This document shows positions 7,798-16,540 of a stretch of 45,792 bases of DNA, piece after piece. The notes under the pieces are model-generated. The model saw only the letters and a list, made by a program, of their open reading frames with translations, did no database searches and was not told where the DNA came from. The DNA lies in assembly GCA_043808565.1 (NCBI GenBank), contig JAZDEQ010000067.1:1-45792 (forward strand), given 5' to 3'. Every line of letters starts with the position of its first letter. Within the stretch, counting starts at the first letter, position 1. The position numbers and the translations under genes are program-made. Source of the DNA: UBA12403 sp043808565. Its GTDB lineage: Bacteria; Patescibacteriota; Patescibacteriia; UBA9934; GWF2-40-263.

Positions 7798-8244
7798 ATG
7801 TTTCAAAAAATCTACCTCGGCGCCGATCACGCTGGTTTTGAACGTAAGGAATTTCTTAAAAAAACGTTGGTTAATAACGAATATGACGTTATTGACCTTG
7901 GCAACGATCATTTTGATCAAGAAGACGATTACCCGGATTTCGCTTTTGCCGTGGCTAAAAAGGTAGCTAGCGAACCCGGGTCTTTTGGTATTCTCATCTG
8001 TGCCAATGGCCAAGGTATGTGCATGGCGGCCAATAAGATCCTTGGTATTCGTGGCGTTCTTGGTTACAATACTTGGGCCGCCGAAACCAGCCGACACGAC
8101 GACGACACAAATGTTTTATGTCTGCCGGGTAAATTCTTATCAGATGATGAAACTAAAAATATTGTTAAGGCGTGGTTAAAAACTGAATTTGCCGGTCAAG
8201 AACGGTTTGTTCGGAGAATTAAAAAAATGAATTTAATTTCGTAA
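7798..8244 (+). CDS. rpiB: Ribose-5-phosphate isomerase B (RpiB/LacAB family)
   Basis: Interconverts ribulose-5-phosphate and ribose-5-phosphate in the non-oxidative pentose phosphate pathway. It has 148 residues, a normal length. The GADHAGFE N-terminal motif, DYPDFAFAVAKKV, the active-site segment CANGQGMCMAANK and TSRHDDDTNVL match the family; the usual G-x-G-I-G-M-S-I-A-A-N-K loop is slightly altered. It is followed after 9 bp by rpe, forming a compact two-gene unit, and other pentose-pathway genes lie within 10 kb. A related sugar-phosphate isomerase activity (LacAB-like) cannot be excluded from sequence alone. Confidence 0.93.
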   Translation: MFQKIYLGADHAGFERKEFLKKTLVNNEYDVIDLGNDHFDQEDDYPDFAFAVAKKVASEPGSFGILICANGQGMCMAANKILGIRGVLGYNTWAAETSRHDDDTNVLCLPGKFLSDDETKNIVKAWLKTEFAGQERFVRRIKKMNLIS

Positions 8245-8253
8245 AAACGTAAT

Positions 8254-8907
8254 ATGCCAGAAATAATCCCAACAATTCTCGCCAACGCCAAAAAAGAATT
8301 TGAAGAAAAATTACGCATTGAAGAAAAACTTGCCCCAACTATTCAGATCGACATTTTAGACGGCACACTTTTTTCAACCACCAATTGGCACGATGCCGAA
8401 GCGATTGGGCAAATGGTTACGCCGGCGGCTTTTGAACTTCATCTCATGGTTACTAACCCCCTACCAATTATTGCTGGGTGGATGTCCAAAGTCCTCAATG
8501 TTAAACGAGCTATTGTCCACGCGGAAATCGAACGGCCGGTTGGTAAAATAATTGAGGAAATTCACGAAAATTTTCTCATTGAGGCTGGTGTGGCTATTAA
8601 TCCGGAAACGCCGATTGAGGAAATTCACGATATTTTACCCATCTTAGATGTTCTAATGATCATGGGCGTTCACCCAGGCAAAACCGGTCAATCTTTTGAT
8701 GGCGAATATCTGCTAGAAAAAATCCGCGAAGCCAAAAGACGAGCTCCGGGTCTAACTATTGAAATCGATGGTGGAGTTACTCCAGAGCTTATCCCCAACT
8801 TCATGAAGTTAGGAGTTACTCGCTTTGCCGTAAATTCAGCCCTTTTCAAAGATAATCAGCCTGAAATCGCTTGGCAAACTTTACAAAAAGCTCTTCAAAA
8901 TAAATAA
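8254..8907 (+). CDS. rpe: Ribulose-phosphate 3-epimerase
   Basis: 217-residue TIM-barrel enzyme that epimerises ribulose-5-phosphate to xylulose-5-phosphate. Seen: PTILANA at the N-terminus, the metal/catalytic QIDILDGTLF (~28-37), ELHLMV (~68) with the metal His, IMGVHPGKTGQSF (~141), and EIDGGVTPE (~172) with the second Asp. The canonical SIL of the first strand is TIL and VDGGV is IDGGV, both conservative. It is co-transcribed with rpiB. Confidence 0.93.
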   Translation: MPEIIPTILANAKKEFEEKLRIEEKLAPTIQIDILDGTLFSTTNWHDAEAIGQMVTPAAFELHLMVTNPLPIIAGWMSKVLNVKRAIVHAEIERPVGKIIEEIHENFLIEAGVAINPETPIEEIHDILPILDVLMIMGVHPGKTGQSFDGEYLLEKIREAKRRAPGLTIEIDGGVTPELIPNFMKLGVTRFAVNSALFKDNQPEIAWQTLQKALQNK

Positions 8908-8913
8908 AAAAGG

Positions 8914-8922
8914 TGTTATAAT
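8914..8922 (+). promoter_or_regulatory. Extended -10 promoter of the cupredoxin gene
   Basis: TGTTATAAT (TGn plus perfect TATAAT). There is no good -35. A start near 8929 leaves a ~32-nt leader to the ATG at 8961. Confidence 0.6.
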
Positions 8923-8960
8923 AATCTTTGTTAAAATCAAAAATAATCTCCGAAAATTCT

Positions 8961-9758
8961 ATGTTTAAAAAAATTATCTTCCTTTTTAGTATGTTGGCTT
9001 TGGTGGTAGGTAGCCTGGGCTTAGCCCGGCCAGTCGCCGCCTCAACTGTTTCGCTTTCCAGCTTACAAGCCGGCGATCTTGTTCGAGGACAATCGCTACC
9101 AGCCGTTTATTATTTTGGTAAAGATGGTTTTCGCTATGTGTTCCCTAATGATAAAACCTATTTTACTTGGTACGAAAACTTTGACTCAGTAAAATGGTTG
9201 TCTGATGCTGATTTGGGTAAATTACAAATCGGTGGCAATGTCACTTATAAGCCGGGTACCAAAATGATCAAAATCAACAGCGATCCTAAAACTTATGCTG
9301 TTGGTCAAAACGGCGAATTACATTGGGTAACTTCTGAAGCTGTGGCCGTAGCTCTCTATGGAACTAACTGGAATACCAAAATTGACGACGTACCAGATGG
9401 TTTTTTCTCTAACTATTCTGTCGACTCTGATATCGAAGCCGCCGACGATTTTATTCCGGCTGAACAAACTGCCGCGGCTCAGGATATTAACGATGACAAA
9501 GACTTAAACTACCCAACCTATATCTCAACAACCGACAGCGGTTATTCCAAGTCCAGTGTCACCATCAGTGCTGGTCGGGTTATCAAATTTACCAATAATG
9601 GCACCAGCAAACACACGGCTACAGCCGAAGATCTTTCTTGGGGTTCTGGTACTCTGAACGCCGGTGATTCATTTAGCCGTTATTTCAATGAGCCGGGAAC
9701 CCATGAAGTTTTCTGTAGTTACCATTCCTCAGAAACCATGACCATAATTGTTGAATAA
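8961..9758 (+). CDS. Exported protein with C-terminal cupredoxin (blue-copper-like) domain
   Basis: 265 residues. The N-terminus is a Sec signal peptide (FKKIIFLFSMLALVVG... cut after RPVAAS). Residues ~25-150 form a domain common in Patescibacteria surface proteins, with a YYFGKDGFRYVFPNDKTYFTWY segment split by aromatic residues. Residues ~175-265 form a plastocyanin-like fold with possible type 1 copper ligands: His in SKHTATAED, then C, H and M in FCSYHSSETM. This suggests surface electron transfer or copper binding. ATG 8961 is preferred over an upstream TTG (8928) because the signal peptide starts there and the TTG would sit at the transcription start. A strong terminator follows. Confidence 0.82.
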   Translation: MFKKIIFLFSMLALVVGSLGLARPVAASTVSLSSLQAGDLVRGQSLPAVYYFGKDGFRYVFPNDKTYFTWYENFDSVKWLSDADLGKLQIGGNVTYKPGTKMIKINSDPKTYAVGQNGELHWVTSEAVAVALYGTNWNTKIDDVPDGFFSNYSVDSDIEAADDFIPAEQTAAAQDINDDKDLNYPTYISTTDSGYSKSSVTISAGRVIKFTNNGTSKHTATAEDLSWGSGTLNAGDSFSRYFNEPGTHEVFCSYHSSETMTIIVE

Positions 9759-9804
9759 AAAAAGCCCCGTCCCAAAAATTATAAAGGACGGGGTTTTATT
9801 TTTC
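9759..9804 (+). terminator. Rho-independent terminator
   Basis: CCCCGTCC (9765-9772) / GGACGGGG (9786-9793) stem followed by a T-rich run. Ends the cupredoxin transcript. Confidence 0.9.
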
Positions 9805-9830
9805 TTAAATTTTCGTTACGCTATTAAAGT

Positions 9831-11405
9831 ATGAAGGTTAGATGGTCGGTGATTATTACGCTAGGAATTTTTGCCTTAATTCTTGGTTTTTTAATTATCT
9901 TGGAAAATTATCCAAATTTTCCCGACGCTGACTCTTTTTATCATGCCAAAATGGCGACCGTAATTAGAGATCAAGGATTTATCGATACTTTTCCATGGTT
10001 TCAGTGGACGGGTTTGAAAGAGACCTATATTAATCCCCACTGGCTTTATCATATTTTTTTAATACCTTTTGTTACGGTTTTTCCTCCTTTGGTCGGCATG
10101 AAAGTAGCCGCAACTTTTTTTGGACTAGCGGCTTTTTTAGCCCTTTATTTAATGCTACGAGCTTTCAAGGTTCCATGGCCTTGGCTTTTTTTGGTGGCCG
10201 CCCTGCTCTCTGGTGATTGGCTTTTTCGTATGGCCATGCCGCGCGCGCCGGCTCTGGCTATTGTTTTTCTTTTTTTTGGGACTTGGGCTATTGTAAAAAA
10301 ACACCCGCGGCTTTTATTTTTTCTGGCTATGTTTTTTGTTTGGTTTTATCACGGCTGGCCAGTCCTGGTTCTTTCTTTACTCGCCAACTCGGTGGCTCAG
10401 CTTATCGCTCTAAGTCTCGACGAGCCGTTTTCTTTAAAAAAACTTTTTAAAAACTTTATTCAAAAAACTTATAAAATTTCTTTGGCAACTTTTGGCGGTT
10501 TGCTGGCGGGATTAATAATCAATCCTTATTTTCCACAAAACATTTATTTCAGTTTTTTGGATATTTTTAAAATCGGAATTATTAATTATCAATCTTTTTT
10601 ACCAGTTGGCCAAGAATGGTTCCCGGCCGAATTAAACAATTTGGTTTTAGGATCAACCATGGTGATTATTTTAACCGTCGTGGGATTATTTTTTTTCTTG
10701 CCAGCTTTACAAAATTTAACGACCAAAAACCTGACAGAAAAAGTCGAACAACTTTTTACTTTTTTATTATTGGCTGGTGGTTATTTTATTTTAACTTTAA
10801 AGTCTGTTCGTTACCTCGAATATTTTTTCCCTTTCTTGGTTATTTTTACAGGAATCCTTTGGACAATTAGCCAAACCTTTTTACAAACTCATGTCTGGCC
10901 AAAAATCAAAAGCCGCTTTCAACATCGTCGTTGTTTAAAATGGTTAACTACAAGTTTATTAATAATTTTTCTTCTAGCCATTTTTCAAAATGAATTTTTT
11001 AATCTTACCCAAGGTAATCATGATTATTTTCAGGCTGAACAATACACCACGGCCACTGATTGGCTTAAACAAAACCTGCCGGCGGGTGAAGTAGTTTTTC
11101 ATAATTCTTGGGATTTTTCGCCGATTTTGTGGTATCTTGACGACACCCATTACTACCTAGCCGGTCTTGATCCAACTTTTATGTACGATTACAATCCTGA
11201 AATTTTTAATCTTTGGTGGAATATTTCTTGTGGCAAAGATTCTAATGTGACTAAAATCAATTCAATTTTTCATTCACGAGTCGTCGTGATTGACCGTCGT
11301 TTTGCTAGTGCTAAAAAATTTATAACCAATTTGGAAACTTCGGGATTATTTCGTGAGGTCGAAAGAAACGAATGGGTGAGTGTTTATGCTGATTATTCTT
11401 TATGA
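9831..11405 (+). CDS. Polytopic GT-C-type glycosyltransferase (STT3/PMT-like)
   Basis: 524-residue membrane protein with about 11-12 hydrophobic segments and a soluble C-terminal domain (~400-524). After the first membrane helix comes PDADSFYHAKMA (31-42), an acidic DxD-type motif at the place where GT-C lipid-linked sugar transferases bind metal and substrate. YINPHWLYHI follows. The C-terminal domain contains WLKQNLPAGEVVFHNSWDFSPIL, resembling the soluble domain of oligosaccharyltransferase-like proteins. It overlaps the following GT2 gene by 4 bp (ATGA), so the two are translationally coupled and likely act together in surface glycan or glycoprotein synthesis. The exact donor and acceptor are unknown. 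Confidence 0.78.
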   Translation: MKVRWSVIITLGIFALILGFLIILENYPNFPDADSFYHAKMATVIRDQGFIDTFPWFQWTGLKETYINPHWLYHIFLIPFVTVFPPLVGMKVAATFFGLAAFLALYLMLRAFKVPWPWLFLVAALLSGDWLFRMAMPRAPALAIVFLFFGTWAIVKKHPRLLFFLAMFFVWFYHGWPVLVLSLLANSVAQLIALSLDEPFSLKKLFKNFIQKTYKISLATFGGLLAGLIINPYFPQNIYFSFLDIFKIGIINYQSFLPVGQEWFPAELNNLVLGSTMVIILTVVGLFFFLPALQNLTTKNLTEKVEQLFTFLLLAGGYFILTLKSVRYLEYFFPFLVIFTGILWTISQTFLQTHVWPKIKSRFQHRRCLKWLTTSLLIIFLLAIFQNEFFNLTQGNHDYFQAEQYTTATDWLKQNLPAGEVVFHNSWDFSPILWYLDDTHYYLAGLDPTFMYDYNPEIFNLWWNISCGKDSNVTKINSIFHSRVVVIDRRFASAKKFITNLETSGLFREVERNEWVSVYADYSL

Positions 11406-12127
11406 AAATAAATATCACTGTACCGGTTCATAATGAAGAAAAAATTTTAGTTTCAAATGTCACTAAAATTTTAGACAATTTATCTTCATTTTTTACTCCA
11501 CACGACTGGACTTTGGTTATCGCCGAAAACGGTTCGACCGACAACACTGGTTTAATCGCCGAAAAAATTGCCCAACAACAACCGCAGGTATTTTTTATTG
11601 CTTCAAAAATCGCCGACAAGTGGTCGGCCATTCGCGCTGGCTGGGTCGCGGTTCCGGCTGAAATTTATATTTTTTTTGATGCTGATTTGGCCACTGATCT
11701 TAAACATTTGCCCGAACTTTTATCGGCTCTGGAAACAGCTGATTTGGCCATCGGTACGCGCCACCAAAAAAAATCTGTGGTCTCTCGACCGTGGACACGT
11801 TCATTTTTTTCCCATGGCTATTGTTGGCTGGTAAAAATTTTTCTTCGTCTGCCCTTCACTGATTTTCAGTGTGGTTTCAAAGCCGTTCGTTATCAAGCTT
11901 GGCAAAAAATTTCTCCATTTCTGACCAGTGCTGGTTTATTTACTGATACCGAAATCTTGGCCGTTGCCACCAAACTCAGTCTAAAAGTAACTGAAGTTCC
12001 GATTACGTGGCGCGAAATAAAAAGTCCCGGCCGAAAAAGTAAAGCCAAAATTTTTAAAAACGGTTTTCAATTTATTGGTCAGCTTTTAAAATTAAAAAAA
12101 CGCCTCGCCGCTTTGCCAAAAAAATGA
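11402..12127 (+). CDS. Family 2 glycosyltransferase (dolichyl/polyprenyl-phosphate sugar synthase-like)
   Basis: 241 residues, GT-A fold. ITVPVHNEE (4-12) and ENGSTDNT (~42-49) bind the nucleotide; FFDADLATD (~90) is the DxD metal site; CGFKAVR (~157) and TDTEILAVATKL (~180) match polyprenyl-phosphate mannosyl/glucosyl transferases. There are no membrane helices of its own. The ATGA overlap with the GT-C gene suggests it makes the lipid-linked sugar that the GT-C enzyme uses. That pairing is an inference from context. Confidence 0.88.
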   Translation: MKINITVPVHNEEKILVSNVTKILDNLSSFFTPHDWTLVIAENGSTDNTGLIAEKIAQQQPQVFFIASKIADKWSAIRAGWVAVPAEIYIFFDADLATDLKHLPELLSALETADLAIGTRHQKKSVVSRPWTRSFFSHGYCWLVKIFLRLPFTDFQCGFKAVRYQAWQKISPFLTSAGLFTDTEILAVATKLSLKVTEVPITWREIKSPGRKSKAKIFKNGFQFIGQLLKLKKRLAALPKK

Positions 12128-12142
12128 TAAAATGTAAAAACT

Positions 12143-12976
12143 ATGGACCAACTCAATGAAAAAACCTTAAAAAGTCTGAAAAAAATCGCCAACAAAATCC
12201 GCCAAGATATTATTGAAATGTTGGCCAAAGCTAGGTCGGGTCATCCGGCCGGAGCTCTTGGTTTGGCTGATATTTTTTCGGCTTTTTATTTTCAAATTTT
12301 AAATCATCGACCTAAGGAACCGGCTTGGAAAAATCGCGACCGCTTAATTCTTTCCAATGGCCATGTTTGTCCCGCTCGCTATGCGGCCATGGCTGAAGCT
12401 GGATATTTTTTCAAAGAAAAACTTTTAACCCTGCGACAACTCGGTTCCCCGCTTCAGGGTCACCCCGAACCCCATCGTTTGCCTGGACTCGAAACCCTTT
12501 CTGGACCGCTCGGCGAAGGTTCGTCACAAGCTGTTGGTTTGGCCTATGCGGCCAAAATGGATAAGGCTACCTGGCGCGTTTACTGCATTATGTCTGATGG
12601 CGAACTCCAGGAAGGCCAAACTTGGGAAGCCTTGCTTTTTGCCGCCAAATACAAATTAAACAATTGTACTTTTATTATCGACCGCAACAATATCCAAATC
12701 GAAGGTCATACCGAAGAAATTATGCTCCTTGAACCACTGGCTGATAAATTTTCCGCTTTCGGCCTTCATGTTGAAAAATGCGATGGTAATAATATTGAGA
12801 GCTTTATTCGGGCTGTTGAAAACGCTAAAAAAAATATAGACAAACCAACAGTTATTATCGCTAAAACTATTCCTGGTAAAGGAGTAAGCTTTATGGAGAA
12901 TAAAGTTGAATGGCACGGCAAACCACCGTCGATTGAAGAAGCCGACTTAGCTTTAATTGAACTTAAAAAAAATTAA
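12143..12976 (+). CDS. Transketolase, N-terminal subunit
   Basis: 277 residues: the thiamine-diphosphate-binding half of a split transketolase. Seen: ARSGHPAGALGLADI (~31-45), SNGHVCPA (~72), GPLGEGSSQAVGLAYAAK (~117-134), SDGELQEGQTWEA (~152) with the ThDP/Mg motif, IDRNNIQIEG. The partner half is at 13969-14964, separated by an unrelated DUF4349 gene. Together they move two-carbon units between sugar phosphates, linking rpiB/rpe to glycolysis. Confidence 0.93.
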   Translation: MDQLNEKTLKSLKKIANKIRQDIIEMLAKARSGHPAGALGLADIFSAFYFQILNHRPKEPAWKNRDRLILSNGHVCPARYAAMAEAGYFFKEKLLTLRQLGSPLQGHPEPHRLPGLETLSGPLGEGSSQAVGLAYAAKMDKATWRVYCIMSDGELQEGQTWEALLFAAKYKLNNCTFIIDRNNIQIEGHTEEIMLLEPLADKFSAFGLHVEKCDGNNIESFIRAVENAKKNIDKPTVIIAKTIPGKGVSFMENKVEWHGKPPSIEEADLALIELKKN

Positions 12977-12986
12977 ATAAAATTTT

Positions 12987-13967
12987 ATGCAACGCAAAAC
13001 CAAAATAACTATTGTTTCGATCATTGGCGCAATAATTCTTATTCCGATCGTTGTCTTTTTCCTAGTCACAGTTTCTCTCTCTTTATTTAAAAATGGAAGA
13101 GCTTCTTCATCGTCGGCAGTTTCCATTATGGGCTCAATGCAAAATGCCGTGGCTCCAACCATGACTAAAAATTTTTCTGGAACGGTTGGTGTGGCTGTTA
13201 ATGAAGATATAGCGAATACAAAAAAAATAGTGTTTGATCAAGGTAGTACTACCGGTGGTGAAACTGCAGCCGAAGTCGATCAAAAAATTATTAAAACTGG
13301 TTATCTTGACCTTGTGGTTGATGCCGTCGACGAGACGGTGGTAAAAATAACCGCTCTCGCTTCTGGCAAAGGTGGCTATATTCAAAGCTCGTCGGTTTAT
13401 GAACGCGAAAATGGCACCAAATACGGCACCGTGGCTATTCGGATTCCAGCCACTGAATTTGAAAACTCTCTAACTGACATCAAAAAACTCGCTACTGCCA
13501 TCAACACTGAATCGGCCAGTGGTCAGGACGTTACCGAGCAATACACTGACCTCGAAGCCCGATTAAAAAACGCCCAAGCTCAAGAAACTGAATATTTAGA
13601 AATTTTAAAAAAAGCCGTAACTGTTAATGACATCTTGGCCGTGCAATCTTACTTAGGCGAAACTCGCGGTCAAATTGAATCGCTTCAGGGTCAAATTAAA
13701 TATCTGAGTAATCTCACTAGTTATTCAACTATCACAGTTTCATTATCAGAAGAACCAACCATTAATCTACCCACCAAAGAATTCCGTCCGTGGACCGCAG
13801 TTAAAGAAGCGGCTCAATCATTAGTCGCCGTGGCCCAAACTTTGTTTATCACCTTAATCTGGTTAGTAATTTTAGGTGGTGGAATTTTCTTGCCGATAAT
13901 TATTGGTTTAGTAATTATTGTTTTGGTTATTAAGAAAGTCTGGCACAAAATTTCCAATCAAAAATAG
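12987..13967 (+). CDS. DUF4349 membrane protein
   Basis: 326 residues. N-terminal transmembrane helix (~8-31), an extracytoplasmic domain (~85-265) and two closely spaced C-terminal hydrophobic segments (~283-318) with a basic tail. The core carries KTGYLDLVVDAVDETV, YGTVAIRIPATEFE and DLEARLKNAQAQE followed by a coiled-coil stretch (~185-235), the pattern of DUF4349 family proteins. Function is unknown; the family is envelope-associated. It lies between the two transketolase halves with 10-bp and 1-bp gaps, so it is in the same transcript although unrelated to the enzyme. Confidence 0.8.
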   Translation: MQRKTKITIVSIIGAIILIPIVVFFLVTVSLSLFKNGRASSSSAVSIMGSMQNAVAPTMTKNFSGTVGVAVNEDIANTKKIVFDQGSTTGGETAAEVDQKIIKTGYLDLVVDAVDETVVKITALASGKGGYIQSSSVYERENGTKYGTVAIRIPATEFENSLTDIKKLATAINTESASGQDVTEQYTDLEARLKNAQAQETEYLEILKKAVTVNDILAVQSYLGETRGQIESLQGQIKYLSNLTSYSTITVSLSEEPTINLPTKEFRPWTAVKEAAQSLVAVAQTLFITLIWLVILGGGIFLPIIIGLVIIVLVIKKVWHKISNQK

Positions 13968-13968
13968 T

Positions 13969-14964
13969 ATGGCAAAAAACAACGACACTGGAACTGAAAC
14001 CAAAGGCCAAAAAAAATCCTTAGCTACCCGTGACGGTTTTGGCCAAGGTTTGGTTGAGGCTGGCAAAAAAAATAAACAAGTTGTTGTTCTCTCGGCTGAC
14101 TTAACCGAATCAACTCGTTGTCTACCCTTCAAAAAACAATTTCCCGAACGTTTTATTCAACTTGGAGTTTCTGAACAATCAATGGCTTCGATTGCCGCTG
14201 GAATGTCCCTGGTTGGAAAAATTCCCTTCATTACTAGCTACGCTGTTTTTTCGCCGGGTCGAAACTGGGAACAAGTTCGCACTTGTATTGCTCTGCAAAA
14301 CTCGAATGTTAAAATTGTCGGCTCGCATGCTGGTTTGAACGTTGGACCAGACGGAGCGTCGCATCAGGGATTAGAAGACATTGCTTTAACTCGCGTTCTG
14401 CCTAACATGACGGTCGTTGTTCCCTGCGATGCCGAGGAAGCACGAAAAGCCACTCTGGCCGCAGCCGAACTTGTTGGACCGGTTTATTTGCGTCTAACCC
14501 GCGAATCCTCGCCGGCCATCACTGTCACAAACTCGCCATTTAAAATCGGCCGAGCTGAAACTCTACGCCCGGGCAAAGACGCGACAATTATCGCCGCTGG
14601 GCCAATTGTTTTTGAAGCTATTGAAGCCGCCAAAATTCTCAAACAAAAAAACAATTTAAACGTTCGAGTAATCAATTGTCATACAATAAAGCCGCTCGAT
14701 CAAAAAACTATTCTCACGGCCGCCAAACAAACCGGAGCAATTGTCACCGCCGAAGAACATATGATGGCCGGTGGCCTTGGCAGTGCCGTTGCTGAACTTT
14801 TGGTCGCGACTTATCCAGTGCCAATGGAATTTGTTGGTGTCAAAGACAAATTTGGCGAGTCGGGCAAACCCATGGAATTGATGAAAAAATACGGGTTGTT
14901 AGCAGAAAATATCGTTAAAGCCGTTTTGCGGGCGATAAAAAGAAAAAACAACAACTGCAAATAA
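13969..14964 (+). CDS. Transketolase, C-terminal subunit
   Basis: 331 residues: pyrimidine-binding and C-terminal domains of the split transketolase. Seen: ATRDGFGQGLVE, VLSADLTESTR (~42-52), FIQLGVSEQSMASIAAGMSLVG (~65-86, split here for length), GLNVGPDGASHQGLEDIA (~123-140) and TAEEHMMAGGLGSAVAE (~260). The start is placed at 13969 (ATG just after the preceding stop); a longer frame to 13918 would overlap DUF4349. A bidirectional terminator lies downstream. Confidence 0.92.
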   Translation: MAKNNDTGTETKGQKKSLATRDGFGQGLVEAGKKNKQVVVLSADLTESTRCLPFKKQFPERFIQLGVSEQSMASIAAGMSLVGKIPFITSYAVFSPGRNWEQVRTCIALQNSNVKIVGSHAGLNVGPDGASHQGLEDIALTRVLPNMTVVVPCDAEEARKATLAAAELVGPVYLRLTRESSPAITVTNSPFKIGRAETLRPGKDATIIAAGPIVFEAIEAAKILKQKNNLNVRVINCHTIKPLDQKTILTAAKQTGAIVTAEEHMMAGGLGSAVAELLVATYPVPMEFVGVKDKFGESGKPMELMKKYGLLAENIVKAVLRAIKRKNNNCK

Positions 14965-14990
14965 TGACCGATCGGCCATAATTTGCCGTC

Positions 14991-15028
14991 AAAAAAATAT
15001 CCCGGCCGTCAGGTCAGGATATTTTTTT
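14991..15028. terminator. Bidirectional terminator between tkt and cca
   Basis: A7TATCC (14991-15002) pairs with GGATAT7 (15017-15028). Convergent genes end on both sides; it overlaps the last codons of cca. Confidence 0.8.
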
Positions 15029-16444
15029 AATTTCTTCAGCCAGAAATTTTTTGGCTTCGGTTTTTGTTAAAATTTTTCCTAAACGTCTTTTTTCCTCAAC
15101 AGTTTTTAAAAATTTTCCAATCAGTCGACCGTCAAGCGGCTGAGCTTTTTTTATTTTTTGCCAAGTCGACAAAACGTCTCGACCTAAAAGCAACGGCTGA
15201 TTACTTAATTTATATTTTTGGATAATTTGTTTCATTTTTTGACCCGAAACAAAAACCCCTCTTAGTTTTTTACCCCGATAATCAGCTTCGCAGACCGTCA
15301 AAAAAGCCACTAAAGAAACTGGACCAAGACGACGCAAGAGATCAGCAATTTCACCAATATAACGCCGTTCAACAATTTCTTTATTTTTTAAACTTTTTAA
15401 AAGGACCGGTGGCCAGCGGTGCTCACGAATTATTATTCCGACTGAATCGACAATCAAATTAGAATATCGCCAGCGCGACAAAACCAAACGAACGATTTTT
15501 TCGCCGATTTCCGAATGACCAATCGCCCGAACTCGGCCTTTTATTTCTTTGGTCACGGTTGGTTTGCCAACGTCGTGGAAAAGAGTGGCTAGTAAAACCA
15601 AAAGTCTATCGGTTTCAGAAAATTTTTCTAATCGAGTTAATTTAGCCGCCGCGTCAACTGCCAATTTGGTGTGTTCCCAAACATCCCCTTCGGGATGCCA
15701 CGATGGTTCTTGAAAACAATTTTTTAACGACAATAATTCCGGACAAATAACTTTTAAAATTCCTAGCTCTCTCAATAACTCCAAGCCATAAGATGGCTGT
15801 TTTGATTTCAAAAGTAGTTTATCTATTTCTTCACGAACCCTTTCGGCCGAAAGTTCAGCTAAGGCTCCGGCGACCACCATTTTTTTGATCAATCGGACGG
15901 TTTTATCATCAATTACCAAATCAAACCGTGAAGCAAACTGGACAGCTCGCAGAACCCGCAACGGATCTTCAACAAAAGTTTTAGCCTCAACCATTCGTAA
16001 AACTTTATTTTTTAAATCCGCTTGACCGCCAAAAAAATCAAAAATTTGACCAGTCAGCGGATCCATCAACATGGCATTAATCGTAAAATCGCGACGTCGA
16101 GCCGCGTCTTTCATAGAAAGCCCAAGATCGGCTATGGCCACAATGCCCCGATGACCGCGCCCGACTTTGGAATCACGGCGCGGCAAGGAAACGTCTAGAG
16201 TGTAACCATTACTCAATGATACGTGTAAAACATTAAATGACTTACCAACCGCCTTAACCCGACGCGCCCCAAAATTTTTCTTTAAAAGTTTTTCCAATTC
16301 AACCAAAGAAAGTCCATAAACTTCAAGATCAATATCCTTAGATTTCTCGCCCAACAAAAAGTCTCGAACAAACCCACCAACGTAAAAAACTTTCGCTTGT
16401 TTAGCAAGTTTTTTAACCACGGCTTCAATCTTTTTGTCTGACAT
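15014..16444 (-). CDS. cca: CCA-adding tRNA nucleotidyltransferase with HD domain
   Basis: 476 residues. Nucleotidyltransferase head: YVGGFVRDFLLG (21-32) and DIDLEVYG (36-43) with the two metal Asps, then RRRDFTINAM (~136), the basic RRxxxxN motif of class II CCA/PAP enzymes, and EDPLRVLRAVQFASRF (~179). An HD phosphohydrolase domain carries LFHDVGKP (~288). The C-terminal tail is basic. It repairs or builds tRNA 3' CCA ends. The nearby tRNA-Ala gene already encodes CCA, so repair may be its main role there. Poly(A) polymerase activity cannot be ruled out. Convergent with the transketolase operon. Confidence 0.92.
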   Translation of the reverse strand: MSDKKIEAVVKKLAKQAKVFYVGGFVRDFLLGEKSKDIDLEVYGLSLVELEKLLKKNFGARRVKAVGKSFNVLHVSLSNGYTLDVSLPRRDSKVGRGHRGIVAIADLGLSMKDAARRRDFTINAMLMDPLTGQIFDFFGGQADLKNKVLRMVEAKTFVEDPLRVLRAVQFASRFDLVIDDKTVRLIKKMVVAGALAELSAERVREEIDKLLLKSKQPSYGLELLRELGILKVICPELLSLKNCFQEPSWHPEGDVWEHTKLAVDAAAKLTRLEKFSETDRLLVLLATLFHDVGKPTVTKEIKGRVRAIGHSEIGEKIVRLVLSRWRYSNLIVDSVGIIIREHRWPPVLLKSLKNKEIVERRYIGEIADLLRRLGPVSLVAFLTVCEADYRGKKLRGVFVSGQKMKQIIQKYKLSNQPLLLGRDVLSTWQKIKKAQPLDGRLIGKFLKTVEEKRRLGKILTKTEAKKFLAEEIKKIS

Positions 16445-16516
16445 AAATTAGGCTAATAGTACTTTCTCATTTTTTTTAATCTGAAGCAAGAAAAAATCGC
16501 TCGAGAATTAAAAATC

Positions 16517-16525
16517 TGTTATAAT
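16517..16525 (+). promoter_or_regulatory. Extended -10 promoter of fba
   Basis: TGTTATAAT ending 15 nt before the ATG at 16541. The implied leader is only ~9 nt, with no Shine-Dalgarno, so the mRNA is nearly leaderless. Confidence 0.6.
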
Positions 16526-16540
16526 ATTGTCATTAAAATT

